Shown: one piece after another, positions 1 to 10,681 of the stretch
Layout: each line of letters opens with the position of its first letter
Numbering within the stretch: the first letter of the stretch is position 1
From: Siphonodentalium dalli
Lineage: Eukaryota > Mollusca > Scaphopoda > Gadilida > Siphonodentaliidae
Assembly: GCA_032622095.1 (NCBI GenBank)
Contig: CP136061.1
Coordinates: 25,918,991-25,982,990 of the forward strand
Reading direction: 5' to 3'
Length of the DNA: 64,000 nucleotides
Made by a program: the position numbers and the translations under genes
Notes under the pieces: model-generated
The model's database searches: none
The model's input: only the letters and a program-made list of their open reading frames with translations
What the model was told of the DNA's origin: nothing

Positions 1-1797
1 TGGGGAATCGAATGGTGTGCCCTCTATTGTGGACAATTGTTAAGTTAAATTGACGCTATTGTATTGTGCAGCATTGCTTTTGCAGTTATTGAAAGGACCT
101 ATTATTCCGATTCCCCACGAATACTAATCCGAGAAAATACCCAATGTGTCAAAAAATGCATCCCATATTTATAGAACCCATATATAGTCACATGGGGTGA
201 TCACAAATGTCACCGATACTTCCGCACATATGTTCACAAATACGATATGGCCAAATAACCTCACGATTAGCGCTAATATGTGAGTTATTATTTCAATTCC
301 CCACCAAAACTAAATCCTAGGTAGCTACCATATATAGGAGTCAATCTTACGCGATATTGGGGAAATTGTCGGGTTTCGTTTCAATGGGGAATAGAATGGT
401 GTGCCCTCTATTGTGGACAATCATTAAGTTAAATGGACGCTATTGTATTGTGCAGCCTTGCTTTTACAGTTATTGATAATTTTAAGTGAGATTTTGTCCC
501 ATTATGGGCTCACAGAGAGCAGTACAGTTCAATCATTTATAATCTGGCTACCTTATATGCGAGCCAGGATTCAGAAAAACCGATCGTGATTTTACGTAAA
601 ACGCTATCAATGCGAATTCGTTGGACATTGCGACACCAAATTATGAATGGACGTTCATATGGCCACCGGCCACCTTATGTAATCGACCGATCCAAGAAAT
701 TTCGTTCGGAAGAACCCGGATTAGGCCGGATATCATCGCTATTATTATGATATAGAGAGTAATCAATTGGGTGACAACCCCCCCCCCCCCCCATTTCGGG
801 GATGGTGGGATGTAATTATGCGTATTTGAGGCGGCCACCCACCCTCGCCGTCAAATCACCGATCCGAAAAAAACCCGTTCAAAAAGGACCTATTATTCCG
901 ATTCCCCACGAATACTAAATTCGAGAAAATCCCCAATGTGACAAAAAATGCATCCCATATTTATAAAACCCACCCATAGTCACACGGGGAGATCACAAAT
1001 GTCACCGATACTTCCGCACATATGTTCACAAATACGATATGGCCAAATAACCTCACGATTAGCGCTAATATGTGAGTTATTATTTCAATTCCCCACCAAA
1101 ACTAAACCCTAGGTAGTTACCATATATAGGAGTCAATCTTATGCGATATTGGGGAATTTGTCGGGTTTCGTTTCAATGGGGAATCGATTGGTGTGTCCTC
1201 TATTGTGGACAATTATTAAGTTAAATGGACGCTATTGTATTGTGCAGCCTTACTTTTGCAGTTATTATTAATTTTAAGTGGGGTTTTGTCCCATTATGGG
1301 CGCACAGAGAACATTACAGTTCAATTATTTCTAACCTGGCTACCATATATGCGAGCCAGCATTCAACAAAACCGATCGGGATTGTACATAAAACGCTGTC
1401 ACTGCGAATTCTTTGGACATTCCGACACCAAATTATGAGTGGACGTTTATATGGCCACCGTCCACCTTATGTAATCGACCGATCCAAGAAATTTCGTTCG
1501 GAAGAACCCGGATTAGGCCAGATATCATCGCTATTATTATGATATAGAGAGTTATCAATTGGGTGCCACCCCCCCCCCCCCTCATTTCTGTGAGGGTGGA
1601 ATGTATCTATGGGTATTTGAGGCGGCCACCCACACTCGTTGTCAAATCACCGATCCGAGAAAAGCCGTTCAAAAGGGACGTGTTATTCCGATTTCCCACG
1701 AATACTAAATTCGAGAAAATCCCCAATGTGACAATAAATGCATCCCATATTATAGAACCCATCTATAGTCACACGGGGCGATCATAAATATCACCGA
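1..1797 (+). repeat. Higher-order satellite block, left copy
   Basis: Positions 1-1797 match 4699-6487 almost base for base at an offset of 4695-4698. The shared features include the same internally deleted monomer (the second 'GACGCTATTGTATTGTGCAG' follows the first after only about 382 bp). Independent monomers would not share that deletion, so the two blocks arose by duplication of a multi-monomer unit. Confidence 0.88.
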
Positions 1798-3495
1798 TGG
1801 GGTGAAAATGGGGTACTGAACATTTTCGAGAACGGTAAAGATTTCGACCGATTTGACGGCATGGGTCGGTGGCCAGCCACAAATACACCATAGGAAACCC
1901 CCGACCCCACCAATCACCCCGGTGGTACCCGTCCGAGGGGGGGGGGGGTGAAAATGGGTTATGGAATATTTTCGATAACGGAAAAGATTTCGACCGATTT
2001 TACGACATGGGTCGGTGACCCGCCCCAAATACACCCTAGAAGCACACAGACCCCCCCCCCCCCCCATCGTTCACCACGGGGGTACACCCCAAGGTGATGA
2101 GCATGTGGTATGGACCATTTTCGAGAACGTTACGGATTTCGACCGATTTGGCGGTATGAGTGGGTGGCCTGCCACAAACACACCCTACACACACCCAACC
2201 CTCATCATCACCCGTGGGAGGTAGGCTACCACCCAAGGGGGTAAATATGGGGTATGGACCATTTTTGAGAACGGTAAGGATTTCAACTGATTTGACGGCG
2301 TGGGTGGGTGGCCAGCCACAAATACACACGAGAAACACACCTACCCCAACCATCATCCCCTGGGGTACCACCCGAGGGGGTAAAACTGGAGTATGGAAAT
2401 ATTCGAGAACCGTAAGTATTTCAACCGATTTGACGTTATGGGCGGGTGGCACACCCCAAATACACAATAGAAACACCCCACAACCGGGGGTACCACCCGA
2501 TGGGTGAAAATGGGGTATGGACCATTTTCGAGAACGGTAAGGATTTCGACCGATTTGTCGTCATGGGTGGGTGGCCCGCCCAAAATACAAACTAGAAACA
2601 CCCGAACTCCACCCATCACCCGGGGTGGGGGGTAACAATCCAAGGGGGTGAACATTGGGTATGGACCATTTTCGAGAACGGTAAGTATTTCGACCAATTT
2701 GACGGCAATTCGGGTGGGTGGCCTGCATGAAATACATCACAGAAAAACCACACCAACCTGTCAGCTGGGGGTACCACGCAAGGGGGTGAACATGAGGTAT
2801 CGACCATTTTCGAAAAGGAAAGGATTTCGACCGATTTGACTAGATGGGAGGGTGGCCCGCCAAAACCACACCATCGAAACACCCCGACACCACCAATCAC
2901 AACCGGAGGTACCAGCCCGAGGGGGTAAAAATTGGGTATGGACCATTTTCGAGAATTGTAAAGATTTCGACCGATTTGACGGCATGGATCGGTGGCCACC
3001 CCGAGATGAAAATGGGGTATGGACCATTTTCGAGAAAGCTAAGGACTTCAACCGATTTGATGGCATGGGTGGGTGGCCCACCCCAAATACACCATAGAAA
3101 CACCTCGACCCCACCAATCAGCCCGGAGGTACCAGCCCGAGGGTGTGAAAATGGGGTATGAAACATTTTCGAAAACGGTAAGGATTTCAACCGATTTGAC
3201 GGCATGGGTCGGTGGCCAGCCACAAATACACCATAGGAAACCCCCGACCCCACCAATCACCCCGGTGGTACCCGCCCCAGGGGGGTGGAAATGGGATATG
3301 GAATATTTTCCACAAGGGAAAAGATTTCGATGGATTTGACAGCATGGGTCGGTGACCCGCCCCAAATACACCATAGAAACACCCAGACCCCATCCTTCAC
3401 CACGGTGTCCCGCCCCAAATACACCCAAGAAATACCCCGATCCCCACCCATCACCACGGGAGTACCACCTGCGGGGGTGAAAATGTGGTATGGAC
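1798..3495 (+). repeat. 140-bp minisatellite inside the satellite
   Basis: About twelve diverged copies of a unit near 140 bp. The core 'GATTTCGACCGATTTGACGG' or a close variant lies near 1832, 1988, 2130, 2279, 2419, 2541, 2686, 2824, 2965, 3046, 3184 and 3325, giving steps of 122 to 156 bp and one short 81-bp step. The units are rich in G runs on one side and CACCC on the other. The array begins directly after the satellite motif ATCACCGATG and ends where the satellite resumes with ATTTATAGAACCCATC, so it sits inside a monomer. Overlapping open frames on both strands come from the repeat and are not genes. Confidence 0.92.
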
Positions 3496-4698
3496 CAGAT
3501 TTATAGAACCCATCTATAGTCACACGGGGCGATCACAAATGTCACCGATACTTCCTCACGATTAGCGCTAATATGTGAGTTATTATTTCAATTCCCCACC
3601 AAAACTAAATCCTAGGTAGCTACCATATATAGGAGTCAACCTGACGCGATATTGGGGAATTTGTCGGGTTTCGTTTCAATGGGGAATCGATTGGTGTGCC
3701 CTCTATTGTGGACAATTATTAAGTTAAATAGATTCTATTGTGTTTTGCAGCCGTGCTTTTGCAGTTATTGATAATTTTGAGTGGGGTTTTGTCCCATTAT
3801 GGGCACACAGAGAGCACTGCGGTTCATTCACTTCTAATCTGGCTACCAAATATATGCGAGCTAGGATTCAGCAAATCCGATCCCGATTTTACGACGTAAA
3901 ACGCCGTCCCTGCGAATTATTTGGACATTGCGACACCATTTTATGAGTGAACGTTCATATGGCCACCGGTCACCTTATGTAATCGAACGATCCAAGAAAT
4001 CTCGTTCGGAAGAACCCGGATTAGGCCGGATATCATCGCTATTATTATGATATAGAGAGTAATCAATTGGGTGACAACCACCGCCCCCCCATTTCGGGGA
4101 TGGTGGGATGTAATTATGTGTAATTAAGGCGGCCACCCACCCTCGCCGTCAAATCACCGATCCGAAAAAAACCCGTTCAAAAAGGACCTATTATTCCGAT
4201 TCCCCACGAATATTAAATTCGAGAAAATCCCCAATGTGACAAAAATGCATCCCATATTTATAGAACCAATCTATATAGTCACACGGGGCGATCACAAATG
4301 TCACCGATACTTCCGCACATATGTTCACAAATACGATATGGCCAAATAACCTCACGATTAGCGCTAATATGTAAGTTATTATTTCAATTCCCCACCAAAA
4401 CGAAACCCTAGGTAGCTACCATATATAGGAGTCAATCTTACGCGATATTGGGGAATTAGTCGGGTTTCGTTTCAATGGGAAATCGATTGGTGTGCCCTCT
4501 ATTCTGGACAATTATTAAGTTAAATGGACGCTATTGTATTGTGCAGCCTTGCTTTTGCAGTTATTGATAATTTTAAGTGGGGTTTTGTCCCATTATGGGC
4601 GCACAGAGAGCAGTACAGTTCAATCATTTTTAAACTGGCTACCATATATAGGAGCCAATCTTACGCGATATTGGGGAATTTGTCGGGTTTCGTTTCAA

Positions 4699-6487
4699 TG
4701 GGGAATCGAATGGTGTGCCCTCTATTGTGGACAATTGTTAAGTTAAATTGACGCTATTGTATTGTGCAGCATTGCTTTTGCAGTTATTGAAAGGACCTAT
4801 TATTCCGATTCCCCACGAATACTAATCCGAGAAATACCCAATGTGACAAAAAATGCATCCCATATTTATAGAACCCATATATAGTCACACGGGGTGATCA
4901 CAAATGTCACCGATACTTCCGCACATATGTTCACAAATACGATATGGCCAAATAACCTCACGATTAGCGCTAATATGTGAGTTATTATTTCAATTCCCCA
5001 CCAAAACTAAATCCTAGGTAGCTACCATATATAGGAGTCAATCTTACGCGATATTGGGGAAATTGTCGGGTTTCGTTTCAATGGGGAATAGAATGGTGTG
5101 CCCTCTATTGTGGACAATCATTAAGTTAAATGGACGCTATTGTATTGTGCAGCCTTGCTTTTACAGTTATTGATAATTTTAAGTGGGATTTTGTCCCATT
5201 ATGGGCTCGCAGAGAGCAGTACAGTTCAATCATTTATAATCTGGCTACCTTATATGCGAGCCAGGATTCAGAAAAACCGATCGCGATTTTACGTAAAACG
5301 CTATCAATGCGAATTCTTTGGACATTGCGACACCAAATTATGAATGGACGTTCATATGGCCACCGGCCACCTTATGTAATCGACCGATCCAAGAAATTTC
5401 GTTCGGAAGAACCCGGATTAGGCCGGATATCATCGCTATTATTATGATATAGAGAGTAATCAATTGGGTGACAACCCCCCCCCCCCCATTTCGGGGATGG
5501 TGGGATGTAATTATGTGTATTTGAGGCGGCCACCCACCCTCGCCGTCAAATCACCGATCCGAAAAAAACCCGTTCAAAAAGGACCTATTATTCCGATTCC
5601 CCACGAATACTAAATTCGAGAAAATCCCCAATGTGACAAAAAATGCATCCCATATTTATAAAACCCACCCATAGTCACACGGGGCGATCACAAATGTCAC
5701 CGATACTTCCGCACATATGTTCACAAATACGATATGGCCAAATAACCTCACGATTAGCGCTAATATGTGAGTTATTATTTCAATTCCCCACCAAAACTAA
5801 ACCCTAGGTAGCTACCATATATAGGAGTCAATCTTATGCGATATTGGGGAATTTGTCGGGTTTCGTTTCAATGGGGAATCGATTGGTGTGTCCTCTATTG
5901 ACGACAATTATTAAGTTAAATGGACGCTATTGTATTGTGCAGCCTTACTTTTGCAGTTATTATTAATTTTAAGTGGGGTTTTGTCCCATTATGGGCGCAC
6001 AGAGAACATTACAGTTCAATTATTTCTAACCTGGCTACCATATATGCGAGCCAGCATTCAACAAAACCGATCGGGATTGTACATAAAACGCTGTCACTGC
6101 GAATTCTTTGGACATTGCGACACCAAATTATGAGTGGACGTTTATATGGCCACCGTCCACCTTATGTAATCGACCGATCCAAGAAATTTCGTTCGGAAGA
6201 ACCCGGATTAGGCCAGATATCATCGCTATTATTATGATATAGAGAGTTATCAATTGGGTGCCACCCTCCCCCCATTTCTGTGAGGGTGGAATGTATCTAT
6301 GGGTATTTGAGGCGGCCACCCACAATTGTCGTCAAATCACCGATCCGAGAAAAGCCGTTCAAAAAGGACGTGTTATTCCGATTTCCCACGAATACTAAAT
6401 TCGAGAAAATCCCCAATGTGACAATAAATGCATCCCATATTATAGAACCCATCTATAGTCACACGGGGCGATCATAAATATCACCGA
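4699..6487 (+). repeat. Higher-order satellite block, right copy
   Basis: This is the second copy of the block at 1-1797. It differs by scattered substitutions and by the length of C runs. After its end the array continues with a normal monomer, whereas the left copy is followed by the minisatellite at 1798-3495. Confidence 0.88.
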
Positions 6488-7005
6488 TGCTTCCGCACAT
6501 ATGTTCACCGATGCGATATGGCCAAATAACCTCACGATTAGCGCTAATATGTGAGTTATTATTTCAATTCCCCACCAAAACTAAACCCTAGGTAGCTACC
6601 ATATATAGGAGTCAATCTTATCCGATATTGGGGAAATTGTCGGGTTTCGTTTCAATGGGGAATTGATTGGTGCGCCCTCTATTGTGGACAATTATTAAGT
6701 TAAATGGACGCTATTGTATTGTGCAGCCTTGCTTTTGCAGTTATTGATAATTTTAATTGGGGATTTGTCCCATTAAGGGCGCACAGAGGGCACTACAGTT
6801 CAATCATTTCTAACCTGGCTACCATATATGCGAGCCAGGATTCAGCAAAACCGATCGCGATTTTACGTAAAACGCTGTCACTGCGAATTCTTTGGACATT
6901 GCGACACCAAATTATGAGTGGACGTTCATATGGCCACCGTCCACCTTATGTAATCGACCGATCCAAGAAATCCCGCTCGAAAAAGCCCGGATCAGGCGGA
7001 TCAGC

Positions 7006-7734
7006 GTCGCTCGCTCCGGGGATTGGGGAATAATTTTTAACCCGCAATTTTTGAGTTCTCAATTTTTTCCCCATTTCGGGTCCTAATAATTTTTGCAGGA
7101 ATGACATCGTAAGGTCTCGACACGCGTTTTAAACAAACTTTTTTTTTTTTTTTAACCGGCGGATCGGATTTTAGGATCCTAAAAACAGAATTCCCCGATT
7201 TTCGTGATTTTCGGATTCGAAAAAAACCCGGAAGGCGTCTTTTGCCGGCAAATCGGTTTCTCATCCCCGAAAGAGCTATCGAAACTCTTTCGAATGACGC
7301 TTTGACCTGAATTTATAGGATCCGTTGGAGATCCTCTATATATAAGACATTTTAGACAAATTACGCGTAATATATTCCTAATACATGTAACTAATTTCCG
7401 TGTTTAGATCTTTCTAAGATGTCTTCAGTTTTAGACATTTAATTCATTTGATTTATATCTATCATATATGTTCTTGAATTGAATTGTTTAATGCGTAAAG
7501 CCACCATTTAATGTGGAACATACACACACATATATACACTATGTACCTGTATGTACATGAGGTATTTCAATAAGCATTTTAGTATCATATTACATATACG
7601 TTATGTAAATCACGAATCTCTCTGTCGATCGACTCACACAAATAGTGATACATATATAATAACTGAAATAAATTACATGTAAATGCTGTCAATAGTTTTT
7701 CTGAAGGCTAATTTCAGAAATATACTCACCCTTT
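7006..7734. other. Stretch without a recognised gene
   Basis: No supported gene. It contains a poly-T run at about 7139-7153, a short inverted motif around GAAAGAGCTATCGAAACTCT (7270-7291) and AT-rich sequence with small TATA and CA runs. It is the transition from satellite to single-copy-like DNA. Confidence 0.6.
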
Positions 7735-7975
7735 TCACGAGCGCGATATTAGCTCTATAGATATCAAGCCATAAAACTTTTCTTGCGTTGGAGATAGCCA
7801 ATTGTATTCTGGAATGTTCAGTTCTCGGATATCTCTAAATTCATCACATGTCGGTAGAAGATGACACTCATCCCCTATCCCGTTACTCAGGTATTACAAG
7901 GTATACTGTTGCGCCACCGCCCTTTTTCAATGGGGAGTCGGTGGTTTGCCTTTCTAAATTTCACCATATAAGGGA
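7735..7975 (-). mobile_element. Remnant of LINE reverse transcriptase C-terminus
   Basis: On the minus strand the translation gives NHRLPIEKGRW, a possible CN of a zinc-binding pair, and then in a shifted frame GIGDECHLLPTCDEF followed by a stretch ending at TGA (7737-7735). The same order (NHRLPIESGRW, CTLCNDGIGDEYHFV, IPEYYW, EKFYRLLSIE) is found in the larger LINE at 26604-28362. This is therefore a degraded 3' end of the same kind of non-LTR element, with at least one frameshift near 7885. Confidence 0.82.
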
Positions 7976-8393
7976 TCAGATGATCTGGCAAGTGAAGCAA
8001 ATACCGGCTAATAAAAGGGCTGGTTTTCATATTTCTGTAAAAATAAAGTTGGTCGTGATGAACAAGATGATTCTAAATCGATAAAAAGATTAGTCCAATG
8101 CTGCTTGATAAGAAAGGTCTGAATATTGCGAGTGTCCTGTTTAGATAAAGTGGACTGTGAATCCCAGGTAGAGCATAGCATTTTGAAACAATGTATTGAC
8201 ACACACTATACATACGACGAATTTAGGTTTGTTTGTTCTAATTTGACAACGTTGATTGCGTAATTTCAGGTACAGGTTGGCCCCTGAACGCCCATTCCCA
8301 ATACCGCATTGGATGACTGTTTGACGGCAACTAAACATTTCATAACAAACGCTGAAAAATACGATGCTGATTCCACCAGAATAGGCGTATCAG

Positions 8394-9045
8394 GTAAGAC
8401 ATATAATGTGCACAACACTCCAAGTGCTTGCACAAAGTGAAGAATTTGGTGAGTGAGTGAAGCTTTTTATTTTCCTAAGAATTGTAGAAAGTAATGGATG
8501 TACATGTATAGATAATGTTACGAGTTGAATAAATTTTCCAAGCAATCAATAGCATATATATCCTCAGTATACAATGCATTTTAGTCATTATAGTTTCAAC
8601 AGAATGTTATTCGAATTTTCTTTGAAGCGTACTCCTAATTAAAGATACATAATCCTAAATAATATTTCTTTGGCTTCGGGGGTAAAAAATATTTTATTAG
8701 AGTCGAGGAACCCACCCGTCAAATCTCAGAGTTATCAGGTATCGATGTTTCAATCTGTTCATGTTCACCACATGGAATATTTGGCGGCCTAGGAAATATT
8801 CGACGAGCCGACCAAATTTGGTTGAACAAAATGTTGCCAGTACTATATAACACGTTTTGGAACAGTTTATACCAGAGTTTACAGTGATTAGCGTTATTTG
8901 TTGGTAATTAATCGGTTGTGATAATTAAAGCGCCTTTTGAAGAAATGTTGTTGGAATATGATGATAGGACCGTCGAATCGGATTGTGTGCCGTTAAACTA
9001 TTTACGGAAACGATGATGGTTTCACAATAACGTGCCCTTTTGCAG
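8394..9045 (+). other. Intron of the esterase-like gene
   Basis: GTAAGA donor at 8394 and TTTTGCAG acceptor ending at 9045, 652 bp. It carries a solitary end of a TTAA-type miniature element (8643-8765). No other coding signal was seen. Confidence 0.75.
8643..8765 (+). mobile_element. Solitary end of piggyBac-like miniature element
   Basis: Starts directly after TTAA (8639-8642) with AGATACATAATCC, followed by TTTGGCTTCGGGGGTAAAAA and GAGTCGAGGAACCCACC. The same sequence block forms the inverted ends of the complete element at 58553-59004 and of the fragment at 61636-61737. The opposite end is missing here. Confidence 0.65.
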
Positions 9046-9725
9046 GTGACAGTGCTGGAGGCAACTTGGCTGCTGCTGTTTCACAAGCTCTCTCAAAAGG
9101 ACCAACAGAATTTGCTGTCATCGACCACCAAATACTCATCTACCCCATCCTACAAGCGTTCGACTTCAAAACGTCGTCAAAAATAAACAACAGTGATTAC
9201 TTGCTTCCGCTTCTTAGTACACGATCATGCGCAAAGTATTGGCTGCTATATTACAAGGGCGTGGCAGCGTTAGATCGCATTGATGACCTATTGGCTAATC
9301 GCCACATCAGTAAAGATCTGTTGAACTCAAAATACGCCGATTATGTAAATCATGAGTTACTTCCCACCAGATACCAATTCGATCGTCTTGCAGAAGATCA
9401 TTTTATACCGGAAGTTGACGCTGAGTTTTCGAAGGATTTCTGGAAGATATTAAATAATGAATCTTATTCGCCATTGATGGCAGACGATCTATCGGAGTTG
9501 CCGCCCACAATGATAATCACTGCCGAGTTTGACCCTCTTAGAGACGATGGTCTCATGTACGCAAGGCGATTGGGTGATGCTGGGGTCACAGTTAATCTGT
9601 ATCAAGTCAAAGGCGGTTTCCATGGTTACATCTCTGGATGAATTGTAAATTTCAAATTACTTGATAACACAATGGATGAAATTGTGAATTTCCTCAAAAT
9701 TGCGCATGGTTTAGAGAACCGATAA

Positions 9726-10132
9726 ACAAGAGGGCACCAAAGAATAATTCTTGTTTCCAACCTTCTTTTATTTTGTTTACATTTTAAATTTTGCACATCA
9801 TAGGCATGTAAGTGAAAGACTTGTTAAAGTACAGGGCGTCATGGTACGCACGGACATAAATTATACTTAATATGGAACTATGAGTAGTTTTGAATATACT
9901 CATCCCCCATACTACACTTGTTCAGAGATGTGCCGATAGATCATATGTTGTTATATGAAGGAACTCTTCATTGATATATGTGACGGCTGAAAAAAGAAAA
10001 GTAATTTGCAGCCGTTGTAGCATTTAGCGAGCATGTGTCGTTTACATTGCGATCGCGTTTCATTATCTGGGATACAACAGAGGAATTTGTGATATTTGTG
10101 ATATAGATTTCTCCTTCCGCTCAACAGGATGT
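9726..10132. other. Stretch downstream of esterase, no gene seen
   Basis: AT-rich sequence after the esterase exon. No clear polyadenylation signal context or open frame is supported. Confidence 0.5.
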
Positions 10133-10255
10133 ATGGTTTCGAGGTTGACATGAGGATTTATCAACCAGAGGAAATTAATATTCACCGAGGCCGCAGGCCG
10201 AGGTGAATATTAACTTCCAAGGGTTGATAAATCCTCATGTCAACCTCGAAACCAT
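10133..10255. mobile_element. Foldback hairpin (MITE-like)
   Basis: A near-perfect long palindrome. Outer arms are 'ATGGTTTCGAGGTTGACATG' onward and its reverse complement ending at 10255; an inner stem AATATTCACC...GGTGAATATT closes on the GC-rich tip CGAGGCCGCAGGCCG. A similar design, with different sequence, is present at 41155-41292. No target duplication could be fixed. Confidence 0.75.
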
Positions 10256-10462
10256 GCAATAAGTGTTTTATTATATGATCCACCAATGTTATCAAGCCAC
10301 AACAACTGTATGAGTATTGTGATTGAACTTCCACAAAAATCCGCTTAAAAATCTGTGAAATTCACCGAGAGATAGAACATTTTTCTACGGAGGACCAAGA
10401 GTGACAGTATTTCGATTGTTGAATTTAGCCTTGAGCTAAATATAATTGACTATATTGAAGGG

Positions 10463-10681
10463 ATGTGCCGTTGCTGTATCTTGGAGAGAGAGACTATTGA
10501 ACAACTACTGTTGGAATGTGAGATCTTAGAGTCGGTCAGAGGGGGTTGTCTTCAACATATCAAGAACATATATGACAAGAAAACCATAGTCAGAAATGGT
10601 AACGCTACCAAGATTATAGTATTACATATAAATAGAAATTATAAAAAATACATAAAATATTTTGATAACAATTGCGTTTAA
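10463..10681 (+). mobile_element. LINE C-terminal zinc-knuckle fragment
   Basis: A 72-codon frame starts MCRCCILERETIEQLLLECE. The C-x-x-C spacing followed by E-T-x-E-x-L-L-L-E-C is typical of the C-terminal region of non-LTR reverse transcriptases. Only this tail is present, with no RT domain next to it. The last part of this frame, from DKKTIVRNGNATK onward, is reused as the first sequence of every 3.67-kb tandem unit, so the tandem breakpoint lies inside this LINE remnant near 10574. Confidence 0.6.

Larger units (their letters stand above)
1..7005. repeat. Complex satellite array, monomer about 790 bp
   Basis: The stretch is built from repeated copies of one monomer of about 790 bp. An anchor at the start of 'CTTCCGCACATATG' recurs near 219, 1011, 4310, 4916, 5706 and 6490, with a truncated copy at 3551. 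Full monomers measure 784 to 792 bp, while others are internally deleted (a 606-bp copy between 4310 and 4916). Each monomer has a run of C of variable length (for example 779-792) next to a GGGGATGGTGGG stretch. Homology fades after about 7005, and the window start cuts the array, so its full length is unknown. No known transposon protein is encoded. An open frame of about 105 codons recurs and is treated as a by-product of the repeat. Confidence 0.93.
8270..9725 (+). pseudogene. Arylacetamide-deacetylase-like serine esterase, last two exons, disrupted
   Basis: Two exons of a hormone-sensitive-lipase-type alpha/beta hydrolase. Exon 8270-8393 follows an acceptor (TTTCAG) and encodes YRLAPERPFP, then, in another frame, LDDCLTATKHF and ITNAEKYDADSTRIGVS; the donor is GTAAGA. 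The second exon starts at 9046 after TTTTGCAG and restores the nucleophile-elbow motif GDSAGG across the splice. It continues to the acid region PTMIITAEFDPLRDDG and the histidine region GGFHGYISG, so all three triad positions are present. Family members hydrolyse acyl esters and amides, usually at the ER membrane. Two defects are visible. About one base is missing near 8300-8305. A TGA at 9639-9641 interrupts a frame that runs on for 27 more codons to TAA at 9723-9725. The upstream HGGG (oxyanion hole) exon was not found. A pseudogene is most likely; assembly errors are the alternative. Confidence 0.85.

Noticed and set aside
1750-3523. Many overlapping frames of 60-146 codons on both strands
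   Set aside because: They lie wholly in the 140-bp minisatellite and are open on both strands because of its periodic composition.
1225-7033. 105-109 codon frames in satellite monomers as genes
   Set aside because: Copies differ by many amino-acid changes, one has a stop, and no domain is recognisable; treated as a property of the repeat and kept only as a low-interest finding.
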